Made by a program: the position numbers and the translations under genes. Of a DNA stretch of 64,000 nucleotides, positions 38,185 to 47,488 are shown piece after piece. The stretch's first letter is position 1, and the number at the start of each line of letters is the position of its first letter. The stretch is from Aeromonas diversa CDC 2478-85. GTDB lineage: Bacteria > Pseudomonadota > Gammaproteobacteria > Enterobacterales > Aeromonadaceae. The DNA lies in NCBI RefSeq assembly GCF_000819805.1, contig NZ_CDCE01000037.1, positions 124,001 through 188,000 on the forward strand. The letters run 5' to 3'. The notes under the pieces were generated by a model. It was given only the letters and a program-made list of their open reading frames with translations. It made no database searches and had not been told where the DNA came from.

Positions 38185-40389
38185 ATGCTCGAAATGAAAC
38201 CCCTCGATATCATCATTCCTGTCTATCGGGGTCTTGACGAGACCAAGGAGTGTATCCTTTCCCTGCTGCCGGGGATGCCCGATTGGGCCAAGCTTATCGT
38301 CGTCAATGACTGTTCCCCCGAGCCAGCCTTGACCCAATGGTTGCGTGAGCAGGCCAGCCCCTTGGGATTCGAGCTTTATGAAAATGAGCAAAACAAGGGG
38401 TTTGTCGGGACGGTCAATTTTGGGATGGCACTGCATTCTGACCGTGATGTGCTGCTTCTTAACAGCGACGTAGAGCTCGCCAATTCAAACTGGCTGGAGC
38501 GGATGCGCCGCGCAGCCTATCGTCACGATCGGGTCGCCAGCCTGACCCCATTTTCCAATAATGCCACCATCTGTAGCTTCCCCCATTTTTGTCAGGATAA
38601 TGAGCTATTTGCGGGGCTTGACGTCAACGCCTTGGATCGCCTGTTCGCCACCTTGCCACTCGAAGATGAGCTTGTCGAAGTGCCGACGGGAGTGGGCTTT
38701 TGCATGTATATCCGTCGCGATTGCCTCGATGCCGTCGGTTATTTCGATGAGCAGACCTTCGGCAAGGGCTATGGTGAGGAAAATGACTGGTGTCAGCGTG
38801 CCCATAAGCTGGGTTGGAAAAATTATCACCAGCTCAATGTCTTTGCGTACCACAAGGGGGGCGTCAGCTTTCAAGAGGAAGGGGACCCTCGCAAGGCACG
38901 GGCACTGGAGCTGCTCAATGCCCTGCATCCTAACTACACCCGCGATGTGATGGCCTTTATTGGGCAAGACCCTGCCAAGCAGGCCAGGATGATGGCCAAG
39001 ATCAAATTTGTGGCACAAAGTGGGCTTCCCGTTGTGCTCTCGGTCGCTCATCACCTCGGTGGTGGTGTGGCCCAGCATGTTGCCGAGTTGGCCACTCACC
39101 ATCTGGGTAAGGCCTACTTCCTTCGTTTGACCCCGGGCCAACAAGAAGGGCACGTCAATCTCTACCTCAGTGCCCTGGAAGACGATAAGAGCGATGCCTT
39201 TGTCTTCAATATTCACACCGAATATGAACTGCTTGTGGCCTTCTTGCGTGAGCTTGGCGTCGGGCGCGTGCATTTTCATCATGTCATGGGGCTATCGCCG
39301 CGAGCCTGGCTACTGCCCAGCTCGCTCGGTGTGCCATATGATGTGACGATTCATGATTATTACATGATCAATGGCAATCCCACCTTGACGGACAGCTATG
39401 GGCAGTTTGTCAGTGAGGAGCGCAAGGAGTGGGAGGACCTATGCCGACAAGCGGCGCAAATTGGCGTCTCGGGCGAGGAGTGGCGAAACGGCGTGCTGCC
39501 TTTGCTCTCGCGGGCCGAGCGGATCATCTATCCCTGTCGTGACCTTTATCAGCGCTTTAGCCGACTCTATGGCAACGAGAGTGAGCTCTCTGGCAAAGCC
39601 GTCGTGGCATATCACCCGGACGCGCAAGATTACGCTGAGCCCCGGCAGACGCATGTAGCGGGTGAACCCTTGCGGGTGCTGATCCTGGGGGCCCTGAGTC
39701 GTGAGAAAGGGGCGGACTTGCTCGAACAAGTTGCCCTGCTGTGCGACCCGGCCAAGGTGGAATTCCATTTGCTGGGCTACGGTTATCGTCCCTTGCGCGG
39801 CATCGTGAACCATGGTGCCTATAGCTTGTCTCAACTCGATGAGAAGCTGGATAACATTAAACCGCACGTGGTCTGGTTCCCGGCGCTGTGGCCTGAGACC
39901 TACAGCTATACGCTCTCCATTGCTCTCGAGCGTTGCTACCCTGTCGTTTGCCCGGATCTTGGCGCCTTTATCGAACGCACACAGGGGCGAGCTCACTCTT
40001 CGCTATTGCCCTGGGATATTAAGCCTCTCGATTGTGCTGCCTTCTGGCGAGCGTATGCTCAAGGCGCGGATCTGACCGCATTTGTCGCGACCGTTCAGGA
40101 TGATGACAGCATCGAACTGCGTGAGCATTTCTATGCCGGTGAATATTTGCGCGTTGATCCGGTCGCGCAGTCAACCGATGCTGAAACGTTGGCAAAGATA
40201 TGGTGTGAAAAGTTGTCACTTGCACCCACAGTCGTGTTGTTGTCGCGTAAAGAGCGCCTTTTACAGCTCTTGTGGAAGGTACGAAATCGCCCCTTCATTG
40301 GCTCCCTGGCGCGTCTTATTCCCTTCCGACTACAAAGAGCGATTAAGCGTTTTCTGAGCAGAAGACCGATACATGAGATTGTTAAGTAA
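38185..40389 (+). CDS. Two-domain glycosyltransferase (GT2 + GT4-like)
   Basis: About 734 residues. The N-terminal GT2 (GT-A fold) domain has IIIPVYRGLDETKECI, VNDCSPEPAL, NKGFVGTVNFGMAL, LLLNSDVELA (the DxD-like motif) and FGKGYGEENDWC (about residues 180-190). The C-terminal half (about 280-735) is GT-B/GT4-like, with VLILGALSREKGADLL and PETYSYTLSIALERCYPVV, the nucleotide-sugar E-x7-E-type region. It probably adds two different sugars to the surface polysaccharide. The start is uncertain: GTG 38173 would overlap the upstream gene, ATG 38185 or 38194 would not. Confidence 0.85.
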   Translation: MLEMKPLDIIIPVYRGLDETKECILSLLPGMPDWAKLIVVNDCSPEPALTQWLREQASPLGFELYENEQNKGFVGTVNFGMALHSDRDVLLLNSDVELANSNWLERMRRAAYRHDRVASLTPFSNNATICSFPHFCQDNELFAGLDVNALDRLFATLPLEDELVEVPTGVGFCMYIRRDCLDAVGYFDEQTFGKGYGEENDWCQRAHKLGWKNYHQLNVFAYHKGGVSFQEEGDPRKARALELLNALHPNYTRDVMAFIGQDPAKQARMMAKIKFVAQSGLPVVLSVAHHLGGGVAQHVAELATHHLGKAYFLRLTPGQQEGHVNLYLSALEDDKSDAFVFNIHTEYELLVAFLRELGVGRVHFHHVMGLSPRAWLLPSSLGVPYDVTIHDYYMINGNPTLTDSYGQFVSEERKEWEDLCRQAAQIGVSGEEWRNGVLPLLSRAERIIYPCRDLYQRFSRLYGNESELSGKAVVAYHPDAQDYAEPRQTHVAGEPLRVLILGALSREKGADLLEQVALLCDPAKVEFHLLGYGYRPLRGIVNHGAYSLSQLDEKLDNIKPHVVWFPALWPETYSYTLSIALERCYPVVCPDLGAFIERTQGRAHSSLLPWDIKPLDCAAFWRAYAQGADLTAFVATVQDDDSIELREHFYAGEYLRVDPVAQSTDAETLAKIWCEKLSLAPTVVLLSRKERLLQLLWKVRNRPFIGSLARLIPFRLQRAIKRFLSRRPIHEIVK

Positions 40390-40570
40390 TTCGGTGTAAT
40401 GGTGAGATAGTGCGGGAGTGAGCGAAACCAAAATATGCAGTGGCTATCTGAGCCAGCCGATAGAGGAGATCGTTCACCCCGTATATTGAAGACTTGTGGT
40501 AACGGTCCGTTTTGTATTACCGGTTAGAGACCTGCATGCAGAACGGACCATAAATAGGGGTATCCGTTGA
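40390..40570. other. Intergenic region at the start of the AT-rich block
   Basis: No gene. An inverted repeat GGTCCGTTTTG (40504-40514) / CAGAACGGACC (40539-40549), 10 of 11 paired, lies just before the next start codon. Base composition falls markedly from here on. Confidence 0.5.
40504..40549. repeat. Imperfect inverted repeat before the GT-C-like gene
   Basis: Arms of 11 bases with one G-T pair and a 24-base spacer. It is not followed by a T run, so it is not an ordinary terminator; it could be an operator or a recombination relic. Confidence 0.55.
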
Positions 40571-42010
40571 ATGACAATAAGAATGCGGCGTCTTTGGGAT
40601 GATAACAGCACTAGCTTGGTCATATTTTATGTACTGGTCATGATATGCGCCATATGGAAAATGATACCCATTCTCAACGAGCGAGGCTTTTGGTCCGACG
40701 AGTTATTCACCGCTTCCGTAATTCGCTACCATCCTGTTTTTGATACTCAATATGAGCGAAAGACAGTGCTTCAGATTGAGATGGAGGACAGCTTTCTGAC
40801 CGTGAAGGCCGGTGAGCAACATCCACCCATGTATGATCTTTCCCTCAAAGCGTGGGCGTCGCTCTTCGGTGATTCTGAATATTCACTACGCGGTTTTAAT
40901 GTCGCTATCATTATGTTAGCGCTTTTATTTATTTTGACCGCATGTCGATCGAAGCTAAAAAACAAAACAGAACTGTCTATTATCGCCACCGCGTTGCTTT
41001 TGTTATGGCTCCCCGTGACTCAAAGTTATGTGACGCAAGCCAGAAGCTATATGTTTTTCATGATGCTTTCCACTCTCTGTCTCTTGGCATTTACCAAAGT
41101 GAAAACTGGGCATGGTAATGAGCGTGTTTGGCGGTATACATTTTATTCTTTAGCGACAGCGTCATTTTTAACCCATTATTATATGGCGGTGTTTATTGGT
41201 ATCATTTACCTCTCCATTGCGTGGGATGATATAAAAAGAAGGCGTTATTGGCTTCCGGCAATTCCAGTGCCTTTTGTTGTGCTCTGGATATATCTTTCAT
41301 ATCACAGTCTTCTTTTCACCGCGAAGGGTGGCGTTGCGTGGTCTCAATTATCATACACTCAGTCCCTGAGCTCAATGTTGACTATAATGTATGGTTATTT
41401 TGGCTGGGGGATTGTTGCCATTGCACTATCTGCCGCCTATGTTTTTTTGAAAAAAAAGCACACTGAGCAATACATTGTCATCGCTATCTTACTGTCAATC
41501 GCTGTGTTGGCCTTTGTCTGCAAAAAATCAGGAATTCTCCATCCACGCCACTTTATCTTCATCATCCCTTGGTGCATCTATCTTTTGTTTCATGCACTGT
41601 CTAACCTGACAGAAAGAAAAACAGTACTCATACTCGTGGCTTTTCTTATCTCCTGGCTTTCCCCCCCAGCAGATAGTCAGGCTAATGTATATGAAAAAGA
41701 AGAGTACAAAGAAGCTGCGAAATTTATATCAGATGGTTATGGTGTTTCAAAGTATAAGATTTTTGCATCTTGGTCACCCAATGAAGCCTATTACAAATAT
41801 TATCTTGATAACTACATGCATAAGAAGGTTGATATTGACATGCTTTCGGCGAGTGGCGATGTAGAGAATGCTTGCCAAGAAATTCGTGATGGCCATGCTT
41901 TATTATATGCTCACGGCTCTCATCACGAAATTATTAATGCATTTAAAGCGTGTGCCTTGATATACCAGGAAGTGAAATTCAATGGTATCGTGGTTATCGT
42001 TAAGTCTTGA
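40571..42010 (+). CDS. Polytopic membrane protein, GT-C/ArnT-PMT-like glycosyltransferase
   Basis: A 479-residue protein with about 9-11 membrane segments and a C-terminal soluble part (about 375-479). The first outer loop has an acidic pair in ERGFWSDELFTAS (about residues 35-47), where GT-C enzymes of the GT39/GT83 group carry their catalytic Asp/Glu. EQHPPMYDLSLKAW nearby also recalls that family. These use polyprenyl-phosphate sugars at the periplasmic face. The donor and acceptor are unknown. The gene is clearly richer in A+T than its left neighbours, a sign of transfer. An AGGGG site lies 10 bases before the ATG. Confidence 0.65.
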   Translation: MTIRMRRLWDDNSTSLVIFYVLVMICAIWKMIPILNERGFWSDELFTASVIRYHPVFDTQYERKTVLQIEMEDSFLTVKAGEQHPPMYDLSLKAWASLFGDSEYSLRGFNVAIIMLALLFILTACRSKLKNKTELSIIATALLLLWLPVTQSYVTQARSYMFFMMLSTLCLLAFTKVKTGHGNERVWRYTFYSLATASFLTHYYMAVFIGIIYLSIAWDDIKRRRYWLPAIPVPFVVLWIYLSYHSLLFTAKGGVAWSQLSYTQSLSSMLTIMYGYFGWGIVAIALSAAYVFLKKKHTEQYIVIAILLSIAVLAFVCKKSGILHPRHFIFIIPWCIYLLFHALSNLTERKTVLILVAFLISWLSPPADSQANVYEKEEYKEAAKFISDGYGVSKYKIFASWSPNEAYYKYYLDNYMHKKVDIDMLSASGDVENACQEIRDGHALLYAHGSHHEIINAFKACALIYQEVKFNGIVVIVKS

Positions 42011-42025
42011 TGTGGAGCTTCAGTA

Positions 42026-42919
42026 ATGGAAAATAGTCTTGATCTGTTGGAAAACGAAGCAATCACCATTTTCCGTGAGGTCGTTGCCCTGTTCGAGCAT
42101 CCAGTGATGCTCTACTCTATTGGCAAAGATTCTTCCGTGTTACTTCATCTGGCACGCAAAGCCTTCTATCCAGGAAAAATCCCTTTCCCATTGTTACATG
42201 TGGACACCGGATGGAAGTTTCGCGAGATGATTGAGTTTCGTGACCGGATGGCAGCCCAGTATGGATTCACCTTGTTGGTTCACACCAACAAGGAGGCAAA
42301 GGATAAAGGAATTAATCCATTTGACCATGGCTCTTCTTACACCGACATAATGAAAACTGAAGCACTCAAGCAGGCACTCAATAAATACAAGTTCGATGCT
42401 GCATTTGGTGGTGCTCGTCGTGACGAGGAAAAAAGTCGCGCCAAAGAGCGAGTGTTCTCATTTCGTGATGACCAGCATCGTTGGGATCCAAAGAATCAAC
42501 GCCCGGAACTTTGGGATATTTATAATACACGTATTCATCCGGGTGAAAGTATCCGCGTATTTCCCTTATCGAACTGGACAGAGCAGGATATTTGGCAGTA
42601 TATCTATCGCGAGAAGATTGAGATAGTTCCTCTCTATTTTTCGGCTCCCCGCCCGGTTGTGGAGCGAGGAGGAACCCTTATCATGGTGGATGACGACAGA
42701 ATGCGCCTTCTCCCTGGGGAAACGCCGCAGATGAAAACGGTGCGTTTTCGCACTCTGGGTTGCTACCCACTGACAGGTGCATTTGAGTCAAATGCAGACA
42801 CGCTACCCGCTATCATCGCTGAGATGCTTCAGGCGAGAACATCGGAGCGGCAAGGGCGCCTCATCGATTCGGATCAGTCTGCTTCGATGGAAAAGAAGAA
42901 GATGGAGGGGTATTTCTAG
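42026..42919 (+). CDS. cysD: CysD, sulfate adenylyltransferase small subunit
   Basis: ATP-pyrophosphatase subunit that makes APS from sulfate and ATP, driven by the CysN GTPase. It has 297 residues with the PP-loop [17 protein letters not shown] (about residues 32-48), [16 protein letters not shown], and [12 protein letters not shown]. It starts 15 bases after the membrane protein gene and is followed one base later by cysN. It lies in an O-antigen locus rather than in the assimilatory cys regulon. Whether the genome has a second cysD is not visible here. Confidence 0.95.
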   Translation: MENSLDLLENEAITIFREVVALFEHPVMLYSIGKDSSVLLHLARKAFYPGKIPFPLLHVDTGWKFREMIEFRDRMAAQYGFTLLVHTNKEAKDKGINPFDHGSSYTDIMKTEALKQALNKYKFDAAFGGARRDEEKSRAKERVFSFRDDQHRWDPKNQRPELWDIYNTRIHPGESIRVFPLSNWTEQDIWQYIYREKIEIVPLYFSAPRPVVERGGTLIMVDDDRMRLLPGETPQMKTVRFRTLGCYPLTGAFESNADTLPAIIAEMLQARTSERQGRLIDSDQSASMEKKKMEGYF

Positions 42920-42920
42920 A

Positions 42921-44327
42921 ATGGCTAAAGAGCTCATGATCAGCGATTTTGATGCGTATTTGACATCGAACGAGCAGAAATCGCAGTTACGCTTTCTGAC
43001 CTGCGGTAGTGTAGACGATGGTAAGAGCAGCCTGATAGGCCGATTGTTGCACGACTCAAAGTTGATCTACGATGATCAGCTCGCGGCCCTGCAACGAGAT
43101 TCTCGTAAGTTCAATACCACAGACCAAGAAGTAGATCTGGCTCTGTTAGTCGATGGGCTTCAGGCCGAACGCGAGCAGGGTATTACGATTGATGTGGCAT
43201 ATCGCTATTTTTCTACCGACAAGCGAAAATTTATCATCGCCGACACTCCGGGCCATGAACAATATACACGGAATATGGCTACTGGTGCCTCACACTGTGA
43301 CTTGGCCATCATACTCATTGATGCCAGGTCGGGTGTAAAGCCCCAGACACGACGTCATAGCTATATTTGTTCGCTGCTTGGCATAAGGCATATCGTTGTT
43401 GCCATCAATAAAATGGATTTGGTGGGCTATGAGCAACAATGCTTTGAGAACATTTGTCATGACTTCATGGCTTTCACCAAAGATCTCAACTTTGTCGAGC
43501 CCCAGTTTATTCCTCTCTCTGCATTGCGTGGTGACAACGTGGTAGAGAGAAGCTTGGTGATGCCCTGGTATCAGGGCGAAACCTTGCTGACTTGTTTGGA
43601 GACCGTCGAGGTTAATCCGCCAGTGAATGGTGCCTTACGTTTCCCGGTGCAATATGTGAATCGCCCTGATGGAGAATTCAGAGGTTATTGTGGCACCGTC
43701 GCTCGTGGCATTGTTCGAGTAGGGGATTCGGTTCGCGTTTGGCCATCAGGAAAAGAGAGCAAGGTCGAACGTATTGTGACGTTTGATGGAGACCTTCCTT
43801 CTGCTGAGACGGGGCAGGCCATTACCTTGACACTCAATGACGACATAGATATCAGTCGTGGTGATGTCATCGTGTCCAATGATGAAAAATGGAAGAATGT
43901 GTCTCATGTGAGTGGCATGCTCGTATGGTTACATGAGCAGCCATTACAACCCCATCAACAATATGAGATTAGAATCGGGACTCGGGTCTTAACAGGTTCT
44001 GTCGATGCAATTGACTATCGCATTGATATTAATGACTTTTCACATCATGCAGCGGCTCATCTTCGGCTTAATGAAATTGCGCAGTGTAAGATAAAATTCA
44101 CCCAGTCTATACCTGTCGATCTTTACCAGGAAAGCCATAAAACGGGTTCATTTATCATCGTCGACAGGATATCGAACGCCACATTAGGCGCAGGTATGAT
44201 CAGTGAAATCCCGTCTGAAGAATGTCGGCAAGACTCCAAATTCAGTGACTTTGAGTTGGAGTTAAATGCGCTGATCAGGAAACACTTCCCTCACTGGGAT
44301 GCAAAAGATATCCGTGAGCTACTATGA
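42921..44327 (+). CDS. cysN: CysN, sulfate adenylyltransferase large subunit (GTPase)
   Basis: EF-Tu-like GTPase subunit of ATP sulfurylase, 468 residues from ATG 42921. G1 is GSVDDGKSSLIGRLL (about residues 27-41), with the switch region EQGITIDVAYRYF, G3 ADTPGHEQYTRN, and G4 INKMDL. Domain 2/3 beta-barrels follow. It carries no C-terminal APS kinase, so it is CysN and not a NodQ-type fusion; cysC is separate at 46064. The 3' end overlaps the permease gene by 4 bases. Confidence 0.95.
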   Translation: MAKELMISDFDAYLTSNEQKSQLRFLTCGSVDDGKSSLIGRLLHDSKLIYDDQLAALQRDSRKFNTTDQEVDLALLVDGLQAEREQGITIDVAYRYFSTDKRKFIIADTPGHEQYTRNMATGASHCDLAIILIDARSGVKPQTRRHSYICSLLGIRHIVVAINKMDLVGYEQQCFENICHDFMAFTKDLNFVEPQFIPLSALRGDNVVERSLVMPWYQGETLLTCLETVEVNPPVNGALRFPVQYVNRPDGEFRGYCGTVARGIVRVGDSVRVWPSGKESKVERIVTFDGDLPSAETGQAITLTLNDDIDISRGDVIVSNDEKWKNVSHVSGMLVWLHEQPLQPHQQYEIRIGTRVLTGSVDAIDYRIDINDFSHHAAAHLRLNEIAQCKIKFTQSIPVDLYQESHKTGSFIIVDRISNATLGAGMISEIPSEECRQDSKFSDFELELNALIRKHFPHWDAKDIRELL

Positions 44328-46051
44328 CATCTGAAGCATTATGGGTTTTGCTCATCTTCCTCATTACCCTGGCTGCATTGGCTTATTGGCACCATAGAGC
44401 GGAAAAGATCTTTGGCTGTGCTTTACTCGTGCTTTATATTTCCGGTGCGATTAGCAGTGATGACTTGATCGCCAGTGCCGCAAATCAAGGTCTTGTGACG
44501 CTGGTGCTGCTGCTTTGTACCGCGTTCGTACTTGAGCGGACTTTTTTGCTACAACGTATCACCAGCTGGATGCTGGCCAGTAGTTTTACCGGAAGTTGGT
44601 GGCGCGTTATGCTATCTGCTCTGATGAGTTCAGCCTTTCTCAATAATACGGCAATCGTATCTATTTTGTTGGGCCCCTTGCGAGCGTCCCAACAGCACCC
44701 GGGTCGTCGTCTTATCTTGCCGATGACTTACGTGGTTTCAATGGGAGGCATGCTGACATTAGTTGGTACTTCAACCAACTTAATTGTTAATACTATGATG
44801 CTGGATGCAGGGTTAGAGGGATTACATCTGATGGATTTTTTCCCGGTTGGAGTGATCGCCGCTGCGTTAGGCCTGGCATGGCTATGGATTGCACGTAATC
44901 TATTGCCGAATGATAAACTCGATAATGATGCCTTAATGCCCTATCTGTTAGAGGCAAGAGTTTCGGATAACTCCTCAATGATAGGCAAAACTGTGGCACA
45001 GGCGGGGTTACGGCATCTTCAACGTCTGTTTCTCGTTGAAATTATCAGAAGGGGCAGTTCTTTGCGCCCCGTTGCTCCTGGAGATAGATTAGAGGCCGGT
45101 GATACCTTGTTATTTTCAGGTGATCCAACAGCCGTTGGCCTTCTTTCGCGTTTTTCGGGGCTTGATAACTACGCTGAGCGTCACGGTATACAGGGTGATG
45201 AGCTAACAGAAGTTCTTGTCTTACCTGACTCACCACTATGTGGGTGTATGCTTAAAGACACTGATTTTAGGGCGAAATTTGATGCCGCCGTTGTTGCTAT
45301 GCGACGCAATGGAGAAACCCTGTCTGGCTCATTGGGTGAAAAGACGCTGCAAGGTGGCGACTTTCTTGTATTAGCGACGGGTCTTGATTTCTCCAATAGA
45401 AATAATTTGGCCAAAAACTTTCTCATTATTCGTGGCGCTAAACCAACCAGCGCATTCAGGCCATTAACTGAATGGCTAATGATAGGTGGTTTTGTATTGT
45501 CTATCACACTCTCTGCGTTAGGTTGGGTGTCTCTTCTCAAGGCGATGATCTGTTATTTTGGATTGTTGTTATCGACGGGAGTATTAACACTTAATGAGCT
45601 GCGCCGGCGATTCCCATTTGGCCTATGGCTGATCGTCATGGCGGCATTAGCCCTGGCGAAGGCAATGGAAGGGAGTGGCTTGATGGGCTACGTATCGAGT
45701 CTGGTTAAGGTTGCACTGCAAGATGTGTCACCCTATGTTGCCCTTATTGGTGTCTTGTTTGTTACTTGGTGCGTGACCGAGTTGGTCACCAACAATGCCA
45801 CAGCCGCAATGATGACGCCGGTTGCCCTCGCTGTTGCACAAGGACTGGATGTTTCTCCATTGCCTTTTGTAATGGTGGTCGCTTATGCATCCAGCTGTAG
45901 TTTTATTAATCCATATGCTTACCAGACTAATCTGATGGCATTTCGTGCCGGTGAATACGGGCTTGGTGATTATATCAGAGTCGGCTTGCCGCTATCGATA
46001 TTGTATTTGGTCGCAATAGTATGTCTAGTTCCTCTCATCTTCCCATTTTAG
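44324..46051 (+). CDS. SLC13-family permease with two TrkA-C (RCK_C) domains, probable sulfate transporter
   Basis: A 575-residue inner-membrane carrier. N-terminal and C-terminal halves with about 5-6 membrane segments each flank two cytosolic TrkA-C domains (about residues 205-375). SAFLNNTAIVSILLGPL and VTNNATAAMMTPVALAVA carry the paired N-N-T motifs of SLC13, and TLVGTSTNLIVN is also typical. Its place between cysN and cysC, as in several Vibrio sulfate-activation clusters, points to sulfate as substrate. It starts inside the cysN stop (ATGA). Confidence 0.88.
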   Translation: MTSEALWVLLIFLITLAALAYWHHRAEKIFGCALLVLYISGAISSDDLIASAANQGLVTLVLLLCTAFVLERTFLLQRITSWMLASSFTGSWWRVMLSALMSSAFLNNTAIVSILLGPLRASQQHPGRRLILPMTYVVSMGGMLTLVGTSTNLIVNTMMLDAGLEGLHLMDFFPVGVIAAALGLAWLWIARNLLPNDKLDNDALMPYLLEARVSDNSSMIGKTVAQAGLRHLQRLFLVEIIRRGSSLRPVAPGDRLEAGDTLLFSGDPTAVGLLSRFSGLDNYAERHGIQGDELTEVLVLPDSPLCGCMLKDTDFRAKFDAAVVAMRRNGETLSGSLGEKTLQGGDFLVLATGLDFSNRNNLAKNFLIIRGAKPTSAFRPLTEWLMIGGFVLSITLSALGWVSLLKAMICYFGLLLSTGVLTLNELRRRFPFGLWLIVMAALALAKAMEGSGLMGYVSSLVKVALQDVSPYVALIGVLFVTWCVTELVTNNATAAMMTPVALAVAQGLDVSPLPFVMVVAYASSCSFINPYAYQTNLMAFRAGEYGLGDYIRVGLPLSILYLVAIVCLVPLIFPF

Positions 46052-46063
46052 GCAGGGTTTTCT

Positions 46064-46675
46064 ATGAGCAATGATCTTACATGGCATCATCATAAGATAA
46101 CGGCAGCTCAGCGTGCGGCACAAAAGCATCAGCGGCCAGCCGTATTGTGGTACACAGGGTTGAGCGGTTCAGGAAAATCGACGATTGCCAACTTGGTCGA
46201 TGAAAAGTTGTACAAGATGGGGTGTCACAGTTTTTTACTTGATGGTGATAATGTTCGCCATGGCCTCAATGGAGATCTTGGCTTCAGTGATGCTGACCGT
46301 GTAGAAAACATTCGGCGTGTTATTGAGGTTGCATCGTTGATGTCGGATGCAGGTTTACTTGTGCAAACCGCGTTTATATCTCCTTTTGCAGAGGATCGTA
46401 CTTTAGCAAAAGCCCGCTTGGGCGAGCGAATGATCGAGATTTACGTCGATGCATCGCTGTCCGCGTGCGAGGCTCGTGATCCAAAAGGGCTATATCGCAA
46501 GGCAAGGGATGGGGCCATTAAAAATTTCACCGGTATAGATTCCAACTATGATGTCCCTAATAACCCCGACGTCATTGTCAATACTGTCAATCTGAGTGCA
46601 GATGCCTGTGCTCAAGAGATCGTTACGTTTCTGGTGAACAAGGGATGGATCGGAACCGGTCCTGCTGGTGCATGA
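46064..46675 (+). CDS. cysC: CysC, adenylylsulfate (APS) kinase
   Basis: Phosphorylates APS to PAPS, the sulfate donor. It has 203 residues: P-loop WYTGLSGSGKSTIANLV (about residues 27-43), DGDNVRHGLNGDLGFSDADR (APS contact region), and the lid FTGIDSNYDVPNNPDV. The 3' end overlaps the next glycosyltransferase by 4 bases (ATGA), which ties PAPS synthesis translationally to polysaccharide assembly. Confidence 0.96.
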   Translation: MSNDLTWHHHKITAAQRAAQKHQRPAVLWYTGLSGSGKSTIANLVDEKLYKMGCHSFLLDGDNVRHGLNGDLGFSDADRVENIRRVIEVASLMSDAGLLVQTAFISPFAEDRTLAKARLGERMIEIYVDASLSACEARDPKGLYRKARDGAIKNFTGIDSNYDVPNNPDVIVNTVNLSADACAQEIVTFLVNKGWIGTGPAGA

Positions 46676-47475
46676 GTAAAATGTTGACAATTTCTTTAGT
46701 GACTTATCATCCAGATTTGGAACTGTTATCCCGAACGCTTGTCTCGTTGCATAAGGCAGTTGAATGGGCTGGAATTAGCGCGAGTCTGAAACTGATAGAC
46801 AACTCGCAGCGAGTATCTGAGCGACTTAGCCAAGCCTGGGTCAATCAATTTTGGCATGGCTCATTCGAGTTGGTGCTGTCTGGGAAGAATGCCGGCTTTG
46901 GTGCTGCCCATAATCTTTCGTTAGGGCACGGTGATGACTATCATCTGATTTTGAATCCGGATATAGAAATTGCCGAAGATGCGCTGAAAAATGCTATCGT
47001 CTTCATGGAAAAACACCCTAAATGTGGTTTGCTTACCCCCTATGCGACATGGGATGGGGGCGTTGTTCAGCGTCTGTGCAAGCGTTATCCAACCGTGTTG
47101 GATCTTATTCTGCGTGGGTTTGCACCTCGACGGATCAAAAGAGCATTTAATGGTCGGTTATCCAGGTATGAGATGTCCGATCAGCTCAATGGCCAGGATG
47201 TGCTGTGGGATCCTCTCATTGTCAGCGGCTGTTTTATGTTGTTTCGTTCGGATGTCTTGCATAAATTAAAGGGCTTTGATTCCCGGTTTTTTCTCTATTT
47301 TGAAGATTTTGATATTAGTCTTCGAGCAGGCAAGTTAAGCAGAATTGCGTATGTTCCACAGGTCAAGGTAGTTCATCATGGCGGGCATGCATCTCGTAAG
47401 GGATTGCGGCATATCAGGATGTTCGGGCGCTCCATGGTGACCTTCTATAATATCCACGGTTGGCGTTGGTGGTAA
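46672..47475 (+). CDS. Family 2 glycosyltransferase (rhamnosyltransferase-like)
   Basis: A 267-residue GT2 enzyme from ATG 46672, which overlaps the cysC stop. It has LTISLVTYHPDLELL, NAGFGAAHNLSL, LILNPDIEIAEDAL (DxD-equivalent NPD), SGCFMLFRSDVLHKLKGFDSRFFLYFEDFDISLR (read in parts) and VVHHGGHASRKG. This pattern is common in WbbL/RfbF-type dTDP-rhamnosyl transferases, and dTDP-rhamnose is made by the rml genes in the locus. The acceptor is unknown. Confidence 0.85.
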   Translation: MSKMLTISLVTYHPDLELLSRTLVSLHKAVEWAGISASLKLIDNSQRVSERLSQAWVNQFWHGSFELVLSGKNAGFGAAHNLSLGHGDDYHLILNPDIEIAEDALKNAIVFMEKHPKCGLLTPYATWDGGVVQRLCKRYPTVLDLILRGFAPRRIKRAFNGRLSRYEMSDQLNGQDVLWDPLIVSGCFMLFRSDVLHKLKGFDSRFFLYFEDFDISLRAGKLSRIAYVPQVKVVHHGGHASRKGLRHIRMFGRSMVTFYNIHGWRWW

Positions 47476-47488
47476 TGAGAATAATGGC

